This document shows, one piece after another, positions 24,168-32,987 of a stretch of 46,241 nucleotides of DNA; positions within the stretch are counted from its first letter, which is position 1, and every line of letters starts with the position of its first letter. The notes beneath the pieces are model-generated. The model saw only the letters and a program-made list of their open reading frames with translations, made no database searches and was not told where the DNA came from. The stretch is taken from NCBI GenBank assembly GCA_947063855.1, contig CAMSTW010000021.1, forward strand, positions 1-46,241, read 5' to 3'. Both the position numbers and the translations under genes were made by a program. Source of the stretch: an uncultured Dorea sp. (GTDB lineage Bacteria > Bacillota > Clostridia > Lachnospirales > Lachnospiraceae).

Positions 24168-26453
24168 ATGTATGTCGGAAAGAATGTACCCCGTGTAGAT
24201 GCTCGGGACAAGGTGCTTGGACGGACAAAGTATACGGATGATCTGTGTGATAAGAGCGCATATATTGCCAGAGTATTGCATTCAACCATTGCTCACGGAA
24301 GGGTAGTGTCTGTCGATACTTCTGAGGCGGAGAAAATCCCGGGAGTTGTGAAGATATTTACCTGCTTCGATGTGAAGGAGAAGCATTATTTCCCAACAGC
24401 AGGCCATCCCTGGTCTACGGATCCGGATCATCAGGATGTGGCGGACCGTCTGGTACTGACAGAGGAGGTCCGCTTCTATGGAGACGATATCGGTGCAGTG
24501 GTGGCAGAGGATGAGATTGCCGCGGCTAAGGCCCTTAGGGCCATCAGAGTAGAATATGAAGAGTATCCCTTTGTGCTGGATGTGCAGGAGGCGATGAGGG
24601 ACGGGGCGCCCCGGATCCATAAGAATTATCCGCATAATATCCTGAAGCACACGGGCACGCGCAGGGGGAACTATGAAGAAGCCATTAAGGAGCCTGGGCT
24701 TACGAAAGTGGAGGGGTGGTATGATACCCCGACGGTGCAGCATTGTCATATTGAGAATTTTATCTGTTACGCTGAGATGGAGGGCGGCCGCATCACGGTG
24801 ACTGCTTCTACCCAGATTCCGCATATCATCCGCAGGATTGTAGGCCAGGCGCTGGGGATCGAATGGGGCAGGGTACGCGTCGTCAAACCTTACATAGGCG
24901 GCGGCTTCGGCAATAAGCAGGACGCCCTCTACGAACCGCTGTGCGCGTGGCTGTGTATGCAGCTTGGCGGGCATCTGGTGAAGCTGGATGTTCCAAGGGA
25001 GGATACCTTTGTGTCCAACCGTGTACGCCACGCGATCCGAAGCCATATCATATCCTGGGTGCGTCCGGACGGAACCTATGCGGCGCGCAAGCTTGAGGCG
25101 TTCTCCGACCAGGGGGCGTATGCGTCTCACGGCCACAGCATTGCGGCGAAGGGGGCGGGTGCATTCTCGCAGCTATACCCGTGTGATAATATAGAAGTCG
25201 ACGCCTACACGGTATTTACCAACAAACCGGTGGCAGGGGCGATGCGCGGCTATGGGATTCCGCAGGCCATGTGGGCGGTAGAAGCCCACACAGAAGATGT
25301 GGCGGCGAGGATGGGGATGGATCCGGTAGAATTCCGGCGCAGGAATCTGATGCCGGTAGGATACGTAGATGCATTTTCCAGAAATGAACTGTATGACGAT
25401 ACCTTCAACCAGTGCCTTGACAAGGCCATGGAGGCGATTGATTATAAGCGCAAATATAAGGAATACCAGAACCAGACCGGGGATATCCGGCGCGGGATCG
25501 GAGTAGCTGTTTTCTGGTACAATACGGCTGTGTGGCCCATTTCCCTGGAGACTTCGTCCTGCCGGATGGTACTGAATCAGGACGGCTCCCTGCAGGTGCA
25601 GCTTGGAGAGACGGAGATCGGGCAGGGGGCGGATACCGCATATACGCAGATGACAGCGGATGTGCTTGGGGTTCCTCTGGAAAATGTACATGTAGTGTCC
25701 TGTCAGGATACGGATGTGACGCCCTTTGGAACGGGGGCGTATGCGTCACGGCAGACGTATACGGCGGGTTTCTCCATCCGGCAGACGGCTCTTCTACTTA
25801 AGGAGCGCATCTTGAAATACGCCGGCGGGCTGACACGTATGCCGGTATATAACCTGGATATTGTAGAAGGAGTTATCGTGCGCACCACAGATGGAAGGCG
25901 TCTGATGACTCTTGGAGAATTGTCCACGGAAGCGCTGTACAGTCTGAAGGACAGCCGGCACCTGACGGCGGAGAGCACTTCACAGATCAAGTCCAATGCC
26001 TATTCCTTTGGATGTACCATCGCGGAGGTTGAGGTGGACATTCCGATGTGTAAGGTGAAGCTTTTGGACATCGTCAACGCCCATGACGCGGGAACGCTGA
26101 TCAATCCGGCTCTGGCCGAAGCACAGGTGCATGGCGGTATGAGTATGGGGATCGGGTACGGGATGTCGGAGCGGCTGATCTTCGATGAGAAGACAGGGCG
26201 TCCGCTGAATAATAACCTGCTGGATTACAAGCTCTCTACCTTCATGGATCATCCAAGGCTTAAGGCGGTGTTTGTGGAAAATGCAGAACCGACCAGTGCG
26301 TTTGGAACCAAGGCCCTGGGTGAACCGCCGGCCTGTTCGGTTGCGCCTGCAATCCGCAATGCGGTATATCAGGCGACAGGGGTGGCAGTGAACGAGGCGC
26401 CTGTGAATCCGCACAATCTGTTCCGGAGATTTCAGGAGGAAGGGCTGTTATAA
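24168..26453 (+). CDS. xdhA: xanthine dehydrogenase-type molybdenum hydroxylase, Mo-binding subunit
   Basis: This 761-residue catalytic subunit hydroxylates a purine or other N-heterocycle or aldehyde at a Mo-pterin centre, in the cytoplasm. The N-terminal half has the aldehyde oxidase a/b hammerhead fold. The Mo-pterin motifs are PYIGGGFGNKQD (241-252), AMRGYGIPQ (358-366), ETEIGQGADTAYTQ (481-494) and the C-terminal catalytic glutamate in TKALGEPP (E about 719). The RGYGIPQ loop, close to RGFGGPQ of purine-oxidising enzymes, favours a xanthine-type substrate. I placed the start at 24168 after AGGAGGAGGGAATCAGTG; the frame is open further upstream but those codons cover the promoter. Genes for the FAD and 2Fe-2S subunits follow. 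No XdhC-type maturation gene is in the window. Confidence 0.9.
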   Translation: MYVGKNVPRVDARDKVLGRTKYTDDLCDKSAYIARVLHSTIAHGRVVSVDTSEAEKIPGVVKIFTCFDVKEKHYFPTAGHPWSTDPDHQDVADRLVLTEEVRFYGDDIGAVVAEDEIAAAKALRAIRVEYEEYPFVLDVQEAMRDGAPRIHKNYPHNILKHTGTRRGNYEEAIKEPGLTKVEGWYDTPTVQHCHIENFICYAEMEGGRITVTASTQIPHIIRRIVGQALGIEWGRVRVVKPYIGGGFGNKQDALYEPLCAWLCMQLGGHLVKLDVPREDTFVSNRVRHAIRSHIISWVRPDGTYAARKLEAFSDQGAYASHGHSIAAKGAGAFSQLYPCDNIEVDAYTVFTNKPVAGAMRGYGIPQAMWAVEAHTEDVAARMGMDPVEFRRRNLMPVGYVDAFSRNELYDDTFNQCLDKAMEAIDYKRKYKEYQNQTGDIRRGIGVAVFWYNTAVWPISLETSSCRMVLNQDGSLQVQLGETEIGQGADTAYTQMTADVLGVPLENVHVVSCQDTDVTPFGTGAYASRQTYTAGFSIRQTALLLKERILKYAGGLTRMPVYNLDIVEGVIVRTTDGRRLMTLGELSTEALYSLKDSRHLTAESTSQIKSNAYSFGCTIAEVEVDIPMCKVKLLDIVNAHDAGTLINPALAEAQVHGGMSMGIGYGMSERLIFDEKTGRPLNNNLLDYKLSTFMDHPRLKAVFVENAEPTSAFGTKALGEPPACSVAPAIRNAVYQATGVAVNEAPVNPHNLFRRFQEEGLL

Positions 26454-26558
26454 CGAATACAGCACCCTAAGGGGACGGGCAGATTGTGGGAATGAGTTTT
26501 CGGACAGTTTGGCTGGGGCGTGCAGATGGCGCAGGAGAGAAGAAGGAGGTTAAAACAT

Positions 26559-27446
26559 ATGTATGACATAAAAGCACTTTACGAGGCCGAGAGTGTGGAG
26601 CATGCAGTCGCTCTGCTTGTGGAGCACCCGGAAGCACAGATCATTGCAGGCGGAAGTGATATTCTGGTAAAGATGCGGGAAGGTAAGTGTGCGGGAAAAG
26701 AGCTTGTCAGTATCTATGGGCTTGATGAGATGCGCGGCGTAAGCTTCGAGGCAGACGGGGCGATTCGTATCGGATCTCTTACCAGCTTCTCCCATATTAC
26801 CGGAGATCCCATCATTCAGGAGCATATCCGTGTGTTGGGAGAGGCAGTCGATATGGTGGGCGGACCGCAGATCCGCAATATCGGGACGATCGGGGGAAAT
26901 ACCTGTAACGGTGTGACTTCCGCGGATTCTGCTTCTACACTTTTTGCGTGGGATGCAGTCGTAGAGATAACCGGGCCGGAAGGGGTGAGGAGAATCCCGA
27001 TCCAGGATTTCTATATCAGAGCAGGAGTCGTGGATCTGAAGCCGGGAGAGCTGCAGACGGCGATCCTTATTCCGAAGAAGGCTTATGAGGGATATCAGGG
27101 GCATTATATGAAGTATGCCATGAGAAATGCCATGGACATCGCCACTACGGGATGTTCGGTGAATGTGAAATTATCTGAGGATAAGAAGGTGATGGAGGAT
27201 GTCCGGATTGCCTACGGTGTTGCCGGGCCGGTGCCCATGCGTGCGTCCGGGACAGAGGCGGCGGTAAAGGGGAGGACTGTGTCCGGGGAGAATGTGAAGA
27301 CATTTGCCGGGGCCGTACTGGAGGATATCCGTCCCCGTGACAGCTTCAGGGCGTCTAAGGAATTCAGGCAGCACATTGCGGTGGTACTGGCGGAGCGTGC
27401 ATTAAGGGAATCCATCCGTCTTGCGGGAGGTGAGGTTGATGAGTAG
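26559..27446 (+). CDS. xdhB: molybdenum hydroxylase, FAD-binding subunit
   Basis: This 295-residue subunit of the CoxM/XdhB type carries electrons between the Fe-S subunit and NAD+ or another acceptor. FAD contacts are AQIIAGGSDILVKMREG (26-42) and GGPQIRNIGTIGGNTCNG (101-118). The C-terminal CO-dehydrogenase flavoprotein domain starts after residue about 175. The start at 26559 has AAGGAGG 9 nt upstream. The gene overlaps the 2Fe-2S subunit gene by 8 bases. Confidence 0.92.
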   Translation: MYDIKALYEAESVEHAVALLVEHPEAQIIAGGSDILVKMREGKCAGKELVSIYGLDEMRGVSFEADGAIRIGSLTSFSHITGDPIIQEHIRVLGEAVDMVGGPQIRNIGTIGGNTCNGVTSADSASTLFAWDAVVEITGPEGVRRIPIQDFYIRAGVVDLKPGELQTAILIPKKAYEGYQGHYMKYAMRNAMDIATTGCSVNVKLSEDKKVMEDVRIAYGVAGPVPMRASGTEAAVKGRTVSGENVKTFAGAVLEDIRPRDSFRASKEFRQHIAVVLAERALRESIRLAGGEVDE

Positions 27447-27942
27447 ACAGTACAAGTTGGTATCCTGTACCATTAACGGGAAGCAGGTGGAGAAGATGGT
27501 TGACGTCCGCGCGTCGCTTACGGATATGCTGCGGGACGACTATCGTCTCACGAGCGTAAAGAGAGGCTGTGAGGTCGGAGAGTGCGGCGCCTGCAATGTG
27601 ATCATAGACGGGGAGTGTTTTAATTCCTGTATCTATCTGGCTGTGTGGGCGCAGGGAAAGGAGATTCTGACCCTGGAGGGGCTTGCCGGTCCGGACGGAG
27701 GGATCTCGGATATCCAGCAGGCGTTTATCGACGAAGCGGCAGTACAGTGCGGATTCTGTACCCCCGGCTTCATTATGAGCGCGGCGGCGATTCTGGAGGC
27801 AAAGAGAGAATTCACAGATGATGAGATCCGTAAACGGATGTCCGGAAATCTGTGCAGGTGTACGGGATACGAGAATATCTTCCGGGCGGTGAAAAAGACC
27901 ATGCTTCAAAGGCTGGGGAAGGAGAAAGAAGGGATTTTATGA
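27439..27942 (+). CDS. xdhC: molybdenum hydroxylase, 2Fe-2S subunit
   Basis: This 167-residue small subunit of the CoxS type has two 2Fe-2S domains: a plant-ferredoxin-like one with C44, C49, C52 and C64, and a helical one with C104, C107, C139 and C141 (CGFCTPG and CRCTGY motifs). The start at 27439 is chosen for GGGAGGTGAGG upstream and the usual length; a TTG at 27421 is less likely. The symbol follows the three-letter subunit order; it is not the XdhC maturation factor. It completes the Mo/FAD/FeS trimer. The stop overlaps the next start as ATGA. Confidence 0.92.
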   Translation: MSRQYKLVSCTINGKQVEKMVDVRASLTDMLRDDYRLTSVKRGCEVGECGACNVIIDGECFNSCIYLAVWAQGKEILTLEGLAGPDGGISDIQQAFIDEAAVQCGFCTPGFIMSAAAILEAKREFTDDEIRKRMSGNLCRCTGYENIFRAVKKTMLQRLGKEKEGIL

Positions 27943-28706
27943 ATTATTCAGAAATAGCAGGAAAGCAGTATCATATTCAAACAGGCAAAGGAGATGTGGG
28001 CAAGTATGTGATCCTGCCGGGCGACCCAAAGAGGTGCGCAAAGATTGCAAAATACTTTGACGATGCGAAGCTGATAGCGGACAACAGGGAATATGTCACC
28101 TATACGGGATATCTGGACGGAGTGAAGGTAAGTGTGACGTCCACCGGAATCGGCGGTCCGTCGGCAGCCATTGCGATGGAAGAGTTGGTAATGTCGGGAG
28201 CGGATACCTTTATACGGATCGGGACCTGCGGCGGTATGCAGACCAATGTGATGAGCGGTGATGTAGTGATTGCAAGCGGTGCGGTCAGAATGGAGGGGAC
28301 GAGCAGGGAATATGCGCCGATCGAGTATCCGGCAGTGCCCGATATCCAGGTTGTCAACGCCTTGATTCAAGCGGCAAAGAAGCTTGGGACGGATTATCAT
28401 GTAGGTGTTGTACAATGTAAGGATTCTTTCTATGGGCAGCATTCCCCGGAGACGAAGCCGGCCAGCTATGAGCTGCTTCATAAGTGGGAGGCATGGAAGC
28501 GGATGGGATGCCTTGCCTCGGAGATGGAGTCTGCGGCGCTGTTCATTGTTGCAGGCAGTCTGCGCGTCAGGGTGGGATCCTGCTTTCTGGTGGTCGCCAA
28601 TCAGGAAAGAGAGAAGGAAGGGCTTGACAACCCGGTTGTCCATGATACAGATATGGCGGTCCGGGTGGCGGTTGAGGCGCTTAGAACCCTGATTAAGGAA
28701 GAATAG
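27939..28706 (+). CDS. udp: uridine phosphorylase
   Basis: This 255-residue nucleoside phosphorylase (PNP/UDP family I) splits uridine and phosphate into uracil and ribose-1-phosphate. The phosphate-binding GDP element is at 28-30 in ILPGDPKRC, with [10 protein letters not shown] (69-78) and RIGTCGGM (93-100). The nucleobase-proximal [11 protein letters not shown] (161-171) is typical of the uridine group, and EMES (195-198) binds ribose. The start overlaps the stop of the 2Fe-2S gene by 4 nt (ATGA), so translation is coupled. Its place in the hydroxylase operon suggests nucleoside/nucleobase breakdown. A purine nucleoside activity cannot be excluded. Confidence 0.9.
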   Translation: MNYSEIAGKQYHIQTGKGDVGKYVILPGDPKRCAKIAKYFDDAKLIADNREYVTYTGYLDGVKVSVTSTGIGGPSAAIAMEELVMSGADTFIRIGTCGGMQTNVMSGDVVIASGAVRMEGTSREYAPIEYPAVPDIQVVNALIQAAKKLGTDYHVGVVQCKDSFYGQHSPETKPASYELLHKWEAWKRMGCLASEMESAALFIVAGSLRVRVGSCFLVVANQEREKEGLDNPVVHDTDMAVRVAVEALRTLIKEE

Positions 28707-28763
28707 AGAGGAGCCTGGTATATCTGACAAGATAGAGACAGGCGTATGGGTGAAGATATAGAA

Positions 28764-28812
28764 AGTCGATGTGGGCAGTATACGGAATGCTGGCCATATC
28801 GGCTTTTTATTT
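28764..28812 (+). terminator. terminator of the hydroxylase-udp operon
   Basis: AGTCGATGTGGGCAGTAT pairs with ATGCTGGCCATATCGGCT (several wobbles) around a 6-base loop, followed by TTTTTATTTTG. Confidence 0.7.
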
Positions 28813-28848
28813 TGTGTTTTTTGCTATCATATTTTTCGTTGGCCAGGT

Positions 28849-28892
28849 AACAATTATATATATTGTACAAAAAAATAATTGTTTTCTATAAT
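28849..28892 (+). promoter_or_regulatory. SLC13 transporter promoter with flanking inverted repeat
   Basis: TTGTAC (28863-28868), 18 bp, TATAAT (28887-28892). The perfect 9-bp arms AACAATTAT (28849-28857) and ATAATTGTT (28875-28883) embrace the -35. It is a plausible regulator site, but the match to the nearby LysR protein is only inferred. Confidence 0.5.
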
Positions 28893-28945
28893 AATTTTAT
28901 ACAAAGAGTACTCGTGTAAATTAAAATCTATAAGGAGAATACTAG

Positions 28946-30382
28946 ATGAAGAGTAAAGATATGAGTTATTATGTGAAATCCGTAATCGGCCTTCTGTTCA
29001 TGTTTGGTTTTGGCCTGCTGCCTCCGATTGAACCATTGACGCCGCTGGGGATGCAGATTGCCGGCATCTTTATAGGTCTGATCTTTCTTTTGTGCCTGGT
29101 AGATATTGTATGGCCCAGTATGCTCGGTCTGATCGCTCTTGGAATGACGGAATACTGTTCGGTGGAGGAGGCGATCGCTTCCGGCTTCGGCAGTGAGCTG
29201 GTTTGGATGATGCTGATTATTCTGGTTCTGGCAGAAGCAATCAACTTAAGCGGACTTGGGGAAGTGATTGCACGCTGGCTGATCACAAGAAGATTTCTGA
29301 ATAAACGGCCCTTGCTGTTTACTTTTGTATATATTGTGGGACTGGGGTTATGTTCCCTGCTGGTATCATCGACCGCGGCGGTAATCATGGGATGGGTAAT
29401 CTTTTATGATATCGCGGATATGGTTGGATATAAGAAAGGCGAGCGGTACAGTACATTGATGATCTTAGGGACCTTCATGTCCTGTATCATGTATGAAGGA
29501 CTCTTCGCGTTCCAGAGCTGGTGGCTGGTGCTGGGAGAAACCTTCAGAGATATGACGGGATTCGGAATCAATTATGTGACTTATTTTATCATTGGTTTCA
29601 TCATAGAGACGCTGATCAACATCTTGTTCGTGCTGTCTATGAAATATGTGTTCAAATGTGATTTTGACAAACTGAACGAGGTGGATATCAAGAAACTGGA
29701 GGGCGAGGGAGAATTAAAGCTGAATTTCCTCCATAAGTTTTTCCTCCTGTGTTTTGGCATGATCGTCGCATATGTATTTGTCACGATCATCTGCCCGCCA
29801 GAGTGGCCCTTTATTGCCCTGCTGAATAAGATTACACAGTCTGGCTGGTTTGCGATTGTATTATGTCTTGCCATGATTGTCAGATGGAAGGAGAAGCCGG
29901 CATTGGATTTTGCTCAGGCTGCATCCACTGGATTGAGCTGGAATATCCTTATGATGTGTGCCGCTATCATTCCGGTTGCCAGGGCGCTGACGTCAGATGC
30001 GACAGGGATGAAGGAGATGCTCAATCATCTGCTCAGTCCGATCTTCTCGGGGATGCATCCGGTGGTATTCATCATCACGCTGATCATCATGATGATGATT
30101 CTGACGAATGTGGGAAGTAACATGGCCACGGGCGTAGTACTGATGACGGTCATCATACCCTTCGTGGGAGACTATTATTTCTCCCCTGCGCTGGTAGGCA
30201 TGATTATCATCTTCGTGGCGACGATGGGGTTCATACTTCCGGGTTCCTCCGGAATGGCGCCATACTTGTACGGAAATGACTGGATCCAGGTCAGGGATAT
30301 CTATCGATATGGATTATTCTACTGCCTGCTGTTCTTAATCTGTTCTGTTCCGGTGTATCTGGCCGCCAGCTTTATCATCTGA
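28946..30382 (+). CDS. SLC13/DASS-type anion transporter
   Basis: This 478-residue, very hydrophobic transporter has about 11-12 helices. The pattern fits the divalent-anion:Na+ symporter (SLC13, CitT/SdcS) family. The two inverted repeat halves each carry an SNT-like substrate/Na+ site: LVSSTAAVIMG (about 132-142) and ILTNVGSNMATGVV (about 385-398). The second half keeps GFILPGSSGMAPY before the last helices. It probably imports a di- or tricarboxylate or similar anion. AAGGAGAATACTAG precedes the ATG, and the gene is convergent with the LysR gene. It is a likely uptake step for the pathway encoded from 31468 on; this role is inferred from position. Confidence 0.8.
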   Translation: MKSKDMSYYVKSVIGLLFMFGFGLLPPIEPLTPLGMQIAGIFIGLIFLLCLVDIVWPSMLGLIALGMTEYCSVEEAIASGFGSELVWMMLIILVLAEAINLSGLGEVIARWLITRRFLNKRPLLFTFVYIVGLGLCSLLVSSTAAVIMGWVIFYDIADMVGYKKGERYSTLMILGTFMSCIMYEGLFAFQSWWLVLGETFRDMTGFGINYVTYFIIGFIIETLINILFVLSMKYVFKCDFDKLNEVDIKKLEGEGELKLNFLHKFFLLCFGMIVAYVFVTIICPPEWPFIALLNKITQSGWFAIVLCLAMIVRWKEKPALDFAQAASTGLSWNILMMCAAIIPVARALTSDATGMKEMLNHLLSPIFSGMHPVVFIITLIIMMMILTNVGSNMATGVVLMTVIIPFVGDYYFSPALVGMIIIFVATMGFILPGSSGMAPYLYGNDWIQVRDIYRYGLFYCLLFLICSVPVYLAASFII

Positions 30383-30394
30383 CAGGATGCCGGC

Positions 30395-30425
30395 GCCGGG
30401 CGTTACCGGATAGAAAAGCGGCCGG
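30395..30425. terminator. weak hairpin between convergent SLC13 and LysR genes
   Basis: ATGCCGGC and GCCGGCGT can pair around the 30400-30420 stretch, giving a GC-rich hairpin without a clear T-run. It may limit read-through between the convergent genes. Confidence 0.35.
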
Positions 30426-30427
30426 CG

Positions 30428-31360
30428 TCATATGGAATCCGAATGGATAGCAGAAAAGAAGCTGTGAATCTCCTGCATCAGCAGGTTTTCCTGGATACTC
30501 AGTCCGGAGGAGTCGTATACCATGAACAGTGTAAGCGAAGTGTGGAAACCGGTAACTTCAAGGAGCTTAAGCCTTGCGGAGGTTACCAGGGGATCCTGAT
30601 ATACGGCGAATGCGGGCGCGATCATCACCTTGTCCGGATCGTCCACAAGAACCTGCTTGGCAACCTCCATATTGCTGAGTACCGTGAAGAGCCTGAACTT
30701 GTGGATGATGCTGCCGATGGGTTTGTCCTGCGGGCTGGGATAGTTGTGATGCAGCAGAAGGTGCTTGTGGAGCAGCTCGTCTACATGGACGCTTCCCCGG
30801 TCTGCAAACTCAGAGGCGGCAGATACCATGGCGAAGAACCGGTCGTTATAGAGCGGCTCGATGCAGATGTTCCCGTTCTTTGCAGACAGTGCATGAAACT
30901 GGTTGGGGTAGTCTGTAGATTCGGCGCCGATCACGATACTGGCTGTGCGGTTGTTGAAGCAGCTGTGCATATCTTCATAGCCGATCTCATAGATGTGCAG
31001 GTGGATATTGCGGTGCTTCTTAGACCAGATCTTCACGAGATGACGGGAGAGCGCGTAGGTTCCCGACGGAAAGATTCCGAGATTGATGATCTGACGCTGC
31101 TGGCTGTTATCCGAGCAGAGATAGTGAAGCTCGTCATTCTTGGCGAGAATATCCTTCATCAGACGGATGGCCTGCTCACCGTCAGGCGTAAGGAGAGTCC
31201 CCTTATTGGTCCGGCGGAAGATCTGGATATTCAGTTCGGCTTCGATGGAGTTGATAATGGCGCTCAAACCGGTCTGGCTGATGTAAAGCTTCTTTGCGGC
31301 AGTGGAAATGGATTTGCAGCGGGCAACTTCAATTAAGAATTGTAAATGATCAATACGCAT
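30428..31360 (-). CDS. LysR family transcriptional regulator
   Basis: This 310-residue regulator has an N-terminal winged helix (about 1-60) in the classical LysR pattern, with AAKKLYISQTGLSAIINSIE as recognition region and IFRRTNKGTLLTPDGEQ as the wing. The C-terminal periplasmic-binding-like effector domain covers about 90-300. It is divergent from the mmgE/prpD gene with 107 bp between starts, the standard arrangement for a LysR protein controlling its neighbour. The likely inducer is the substrate or an intermediate of the 28946-39047 pathway, probably a carboxylate. GAGG lies just before the ATG. Confidence 0.92.
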   Translation of the reverse strand: MRIDHLQFLIEVARCKSISTAAKKLYISQTGLSAIINSIEAELNIQIFRRTNKGTLLTPDGEQAIRLMKDILAKNDELHYLCSDNSQQRQIINLGIFPSGTYALSRHLVKIWSKKHRNIHLHIYEIGYEDMHSCFNNRTASIVIGAESTDYPNQFHALSAKNGNICIEPLYNDRFFAMVSAASEFADRGSVHVDELLHKHLLLHHNYPSPQDKPIGSIIHKFRLFTVLSNMEVAKQVLVDDPDKVMIAPAFAVYQDPLVTSARLKLLEVTGFHTSLTLFMVYDSSGLSIQENLLMQEIHSFFSAIHSDSI

Positions 31361-31467
31361 AAGGATACCTCAAACAAACAGCAGATGAAACGTACAAAGC
31401 AACAGGCCCTGACGGGCGTATATAACAAGTTCAATAAAAATATAAACCCATAAAAAGGAGACTGAAA

Positions 31468-32856
31468 ATGAAGAAATATACCAAGATTATAGCAGACTAT
31501 TTAACGAATCTCAAGTACGAAGATATTCCGGGGGAAGTCATCGAGCGTGCGAAATTAGTTACATTACATACGGTGGGAGCGGCAATAGCAGCAGTGAAGA
31601 CCGAGGCCGGACAGAATATCATCGACGTGGCCAAGACGCTTGGAGCGGGAGGGCGCGAGGCAACGATCATCGGCGACGGCACGAAGGTAAGTGTAGGCAA
31701 TGCAGTCCTGGCAGGCGGAACCCTGGCAGACCTTCTGGACTGGGAGGACTGCAGCTGGACCGGACACCCGTCGGCGGGCGCCGTGCCGACCGGGCTTGCG
31801 GTTGCGGAGGCTTATCATAAGAGCGGGAAGGATTATCTGACCGCATTGGTAGGAGGGTATGACGTATATCAGAGAGTCGCCATGGCGGTACAGCCCTCCC
31901 CGAAGCGTTTTGAGGAGGGCTGGGGGCTTCACTGCTGGCAGATCTTTGCGCCGGCCTCTGTCACCGGTAAGCTTCTTGGGATAGAAGGCGATAAGATGAA
32001 CCAGCTTCTGGGAGCGGCGGGGCATATGACGCCCATAGCCATTAACCTGATTCATTCAAGCTTCAGTGATTTCTATCACTATACACATGGCCTTACGGCT
32101 CAGTCGGCAGTTGAATGCGCGCTGATTACAGAGAAGGGGATATCGACGCTGACGGGCGTGCTGGAAGAAGATACCGGCTATTACTTCGGCGTGTCTGACC
32201 AGTGCGACTGGGACTGGTATGACAGGGAGCTTGGAAGCCGTCATATGATCATGGAGCTGATGCTTAAGAACTGGCCGGTCAATATGTGGATCCAGACTCC
32301 GATGGATATGATACATGCTATTAAGACGAAGCATGACATTGACCCGGATCAGATTCAGTTGATTGAAGTCTCTCCGTTTATTCCGGAGAGAAGTGAGGAC
32401 AGTCCGGCAGACGGCTATGATTCCCTGGTTGCCGCTCAGTTCAGCATCCCCTTCTGTATGGCGATGTATCTGAAAGGACCAGAGGTTGGGACGGCGTGGC
32501 TGGATGAGAAGTATCTGAAGGATCCGGAGATTTTAAAGATGGCTTCCCGGGTAAAAGGAGTCGGGGAGACCTCCCTGATCAGCAGCAATTTTGATACCTT
32601 CCAGAAGGGGTCTTATCCGTCCTATACGATGAAGGTAACGATGAAGGATGGGACGGTCTATGAGGAAGCGGTACAGTTCCCCAAAGGACATCCAAAGAAT
32701 CCATATACAAGGGAAGAGTGTATCGACTGCTTCAAGCTGGCGACCAGGGGACTTATGAGTGAGAAGAAGCAGGATGAACTCTGTGATTTCATCCTGAACA
32801 GGCTGGAGACCGTTGAGGATATGGAAGAAATCGGGAGATATCTGGCGGTTATTTAG
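31468..32856 (+). CDS. MmgE/PrpD family protein
   Basis: This 462-residue protein matches the MmgE/PrpD fold: an all-helical N-terminal domain (1 to about 260) and a smaller C-terminal domain. The active-site region is LADLLDWEDCSWTGHPSAGA (85-104), with a second region around GWGLHCWQIFAP. Known members include 2-methylcitrate dehydratase, cis-aconitate decarboxylase and iminodisuccinate epimerase, so a hydroxy/unsaturated or N-carboxyalkyl dicarboxylate is a plausible substrate. AAAAGGAG precedes the ATG. It is the first gene downstream of the LysR divergent region, and opine-type dehydrogenase and racemase genes follow. The specific reaction is not predictable. Confidence 0.85.
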   Translation: MKKYTKIIADYLTNLKYEDIPGEVIERAKLVTLHTVGAAIAAVKTEAGQNIIDVAKTLGAGGREATIIGDGTKVSVGNAVLAGGTLADLLDWEDCSWTGHPSAGAVPTGLAVAEAYHKSGKDYLTALVGGYDVYQRVAMAVQPSPKRFEEGWGLHCWQIFAPASVTGKLLGIEGDKMNQLLGAAGHMTPIAINLIHSSFSDFYHYTHGLTAQSAVECALITEKGISTLTGVLEEDTGYYFGVSDQCDWDWYDRELGSRHMIMELMLKNWPVNMWIQTPMDMIHAIKTKHDIDPDQIQLIEVSPFIPERSEDSPADGYDSLVAAQFSIPFCMAMYLKGPEVGTAWLDEKYLKDPEILKMASRVKGVGETSLISSNFDTFQKGSYPSYTMKVTMKDGTVYEEAVQFPKGHPKNPYTREECIDCFKLATRGLMSEKKQDELCDFILNRLETVEDMEEIGRYLAVI

Positions 32857-32872
32857 ACATAATCATTCATGA

Positions 32873-32942
32873 TTTTACCGATATGATATTAAAACTGTAA
32901 AGCCATACATTTTCAGGAAAACTGCAATTCATATCGGTAAAA
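32873..32942. repeat. 14-bp perfect inverted repeat with 42-base spacer
   Basis: TTTTACCGATATGA (32873-32886) and TCATATCGGTAAAA (32929-32942) are exact complements in the gap between the prpD-like and opine-dehydrogenase-like genes. An alternative inner pairing (CATACA with TGTATG near 32903 and 32946) also exists. It may be an RNA switch, a processing hairpin or a pair of operator half-sites. Confidence 0.6.
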
Positions 32943-32987
32943 GTCTGTATGATTGTGTATAGACGGAGAAAGGAAAGAGGAAAGAAA

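Noticed and set aside
24282-25136. Long antisense reading frame in the molybdenum hydroxylase gene
   Set aside because: The sequence has no family resemblance, the sense strand is clearly coding, and similar antisense frames occur across GC-rich codons in the window.
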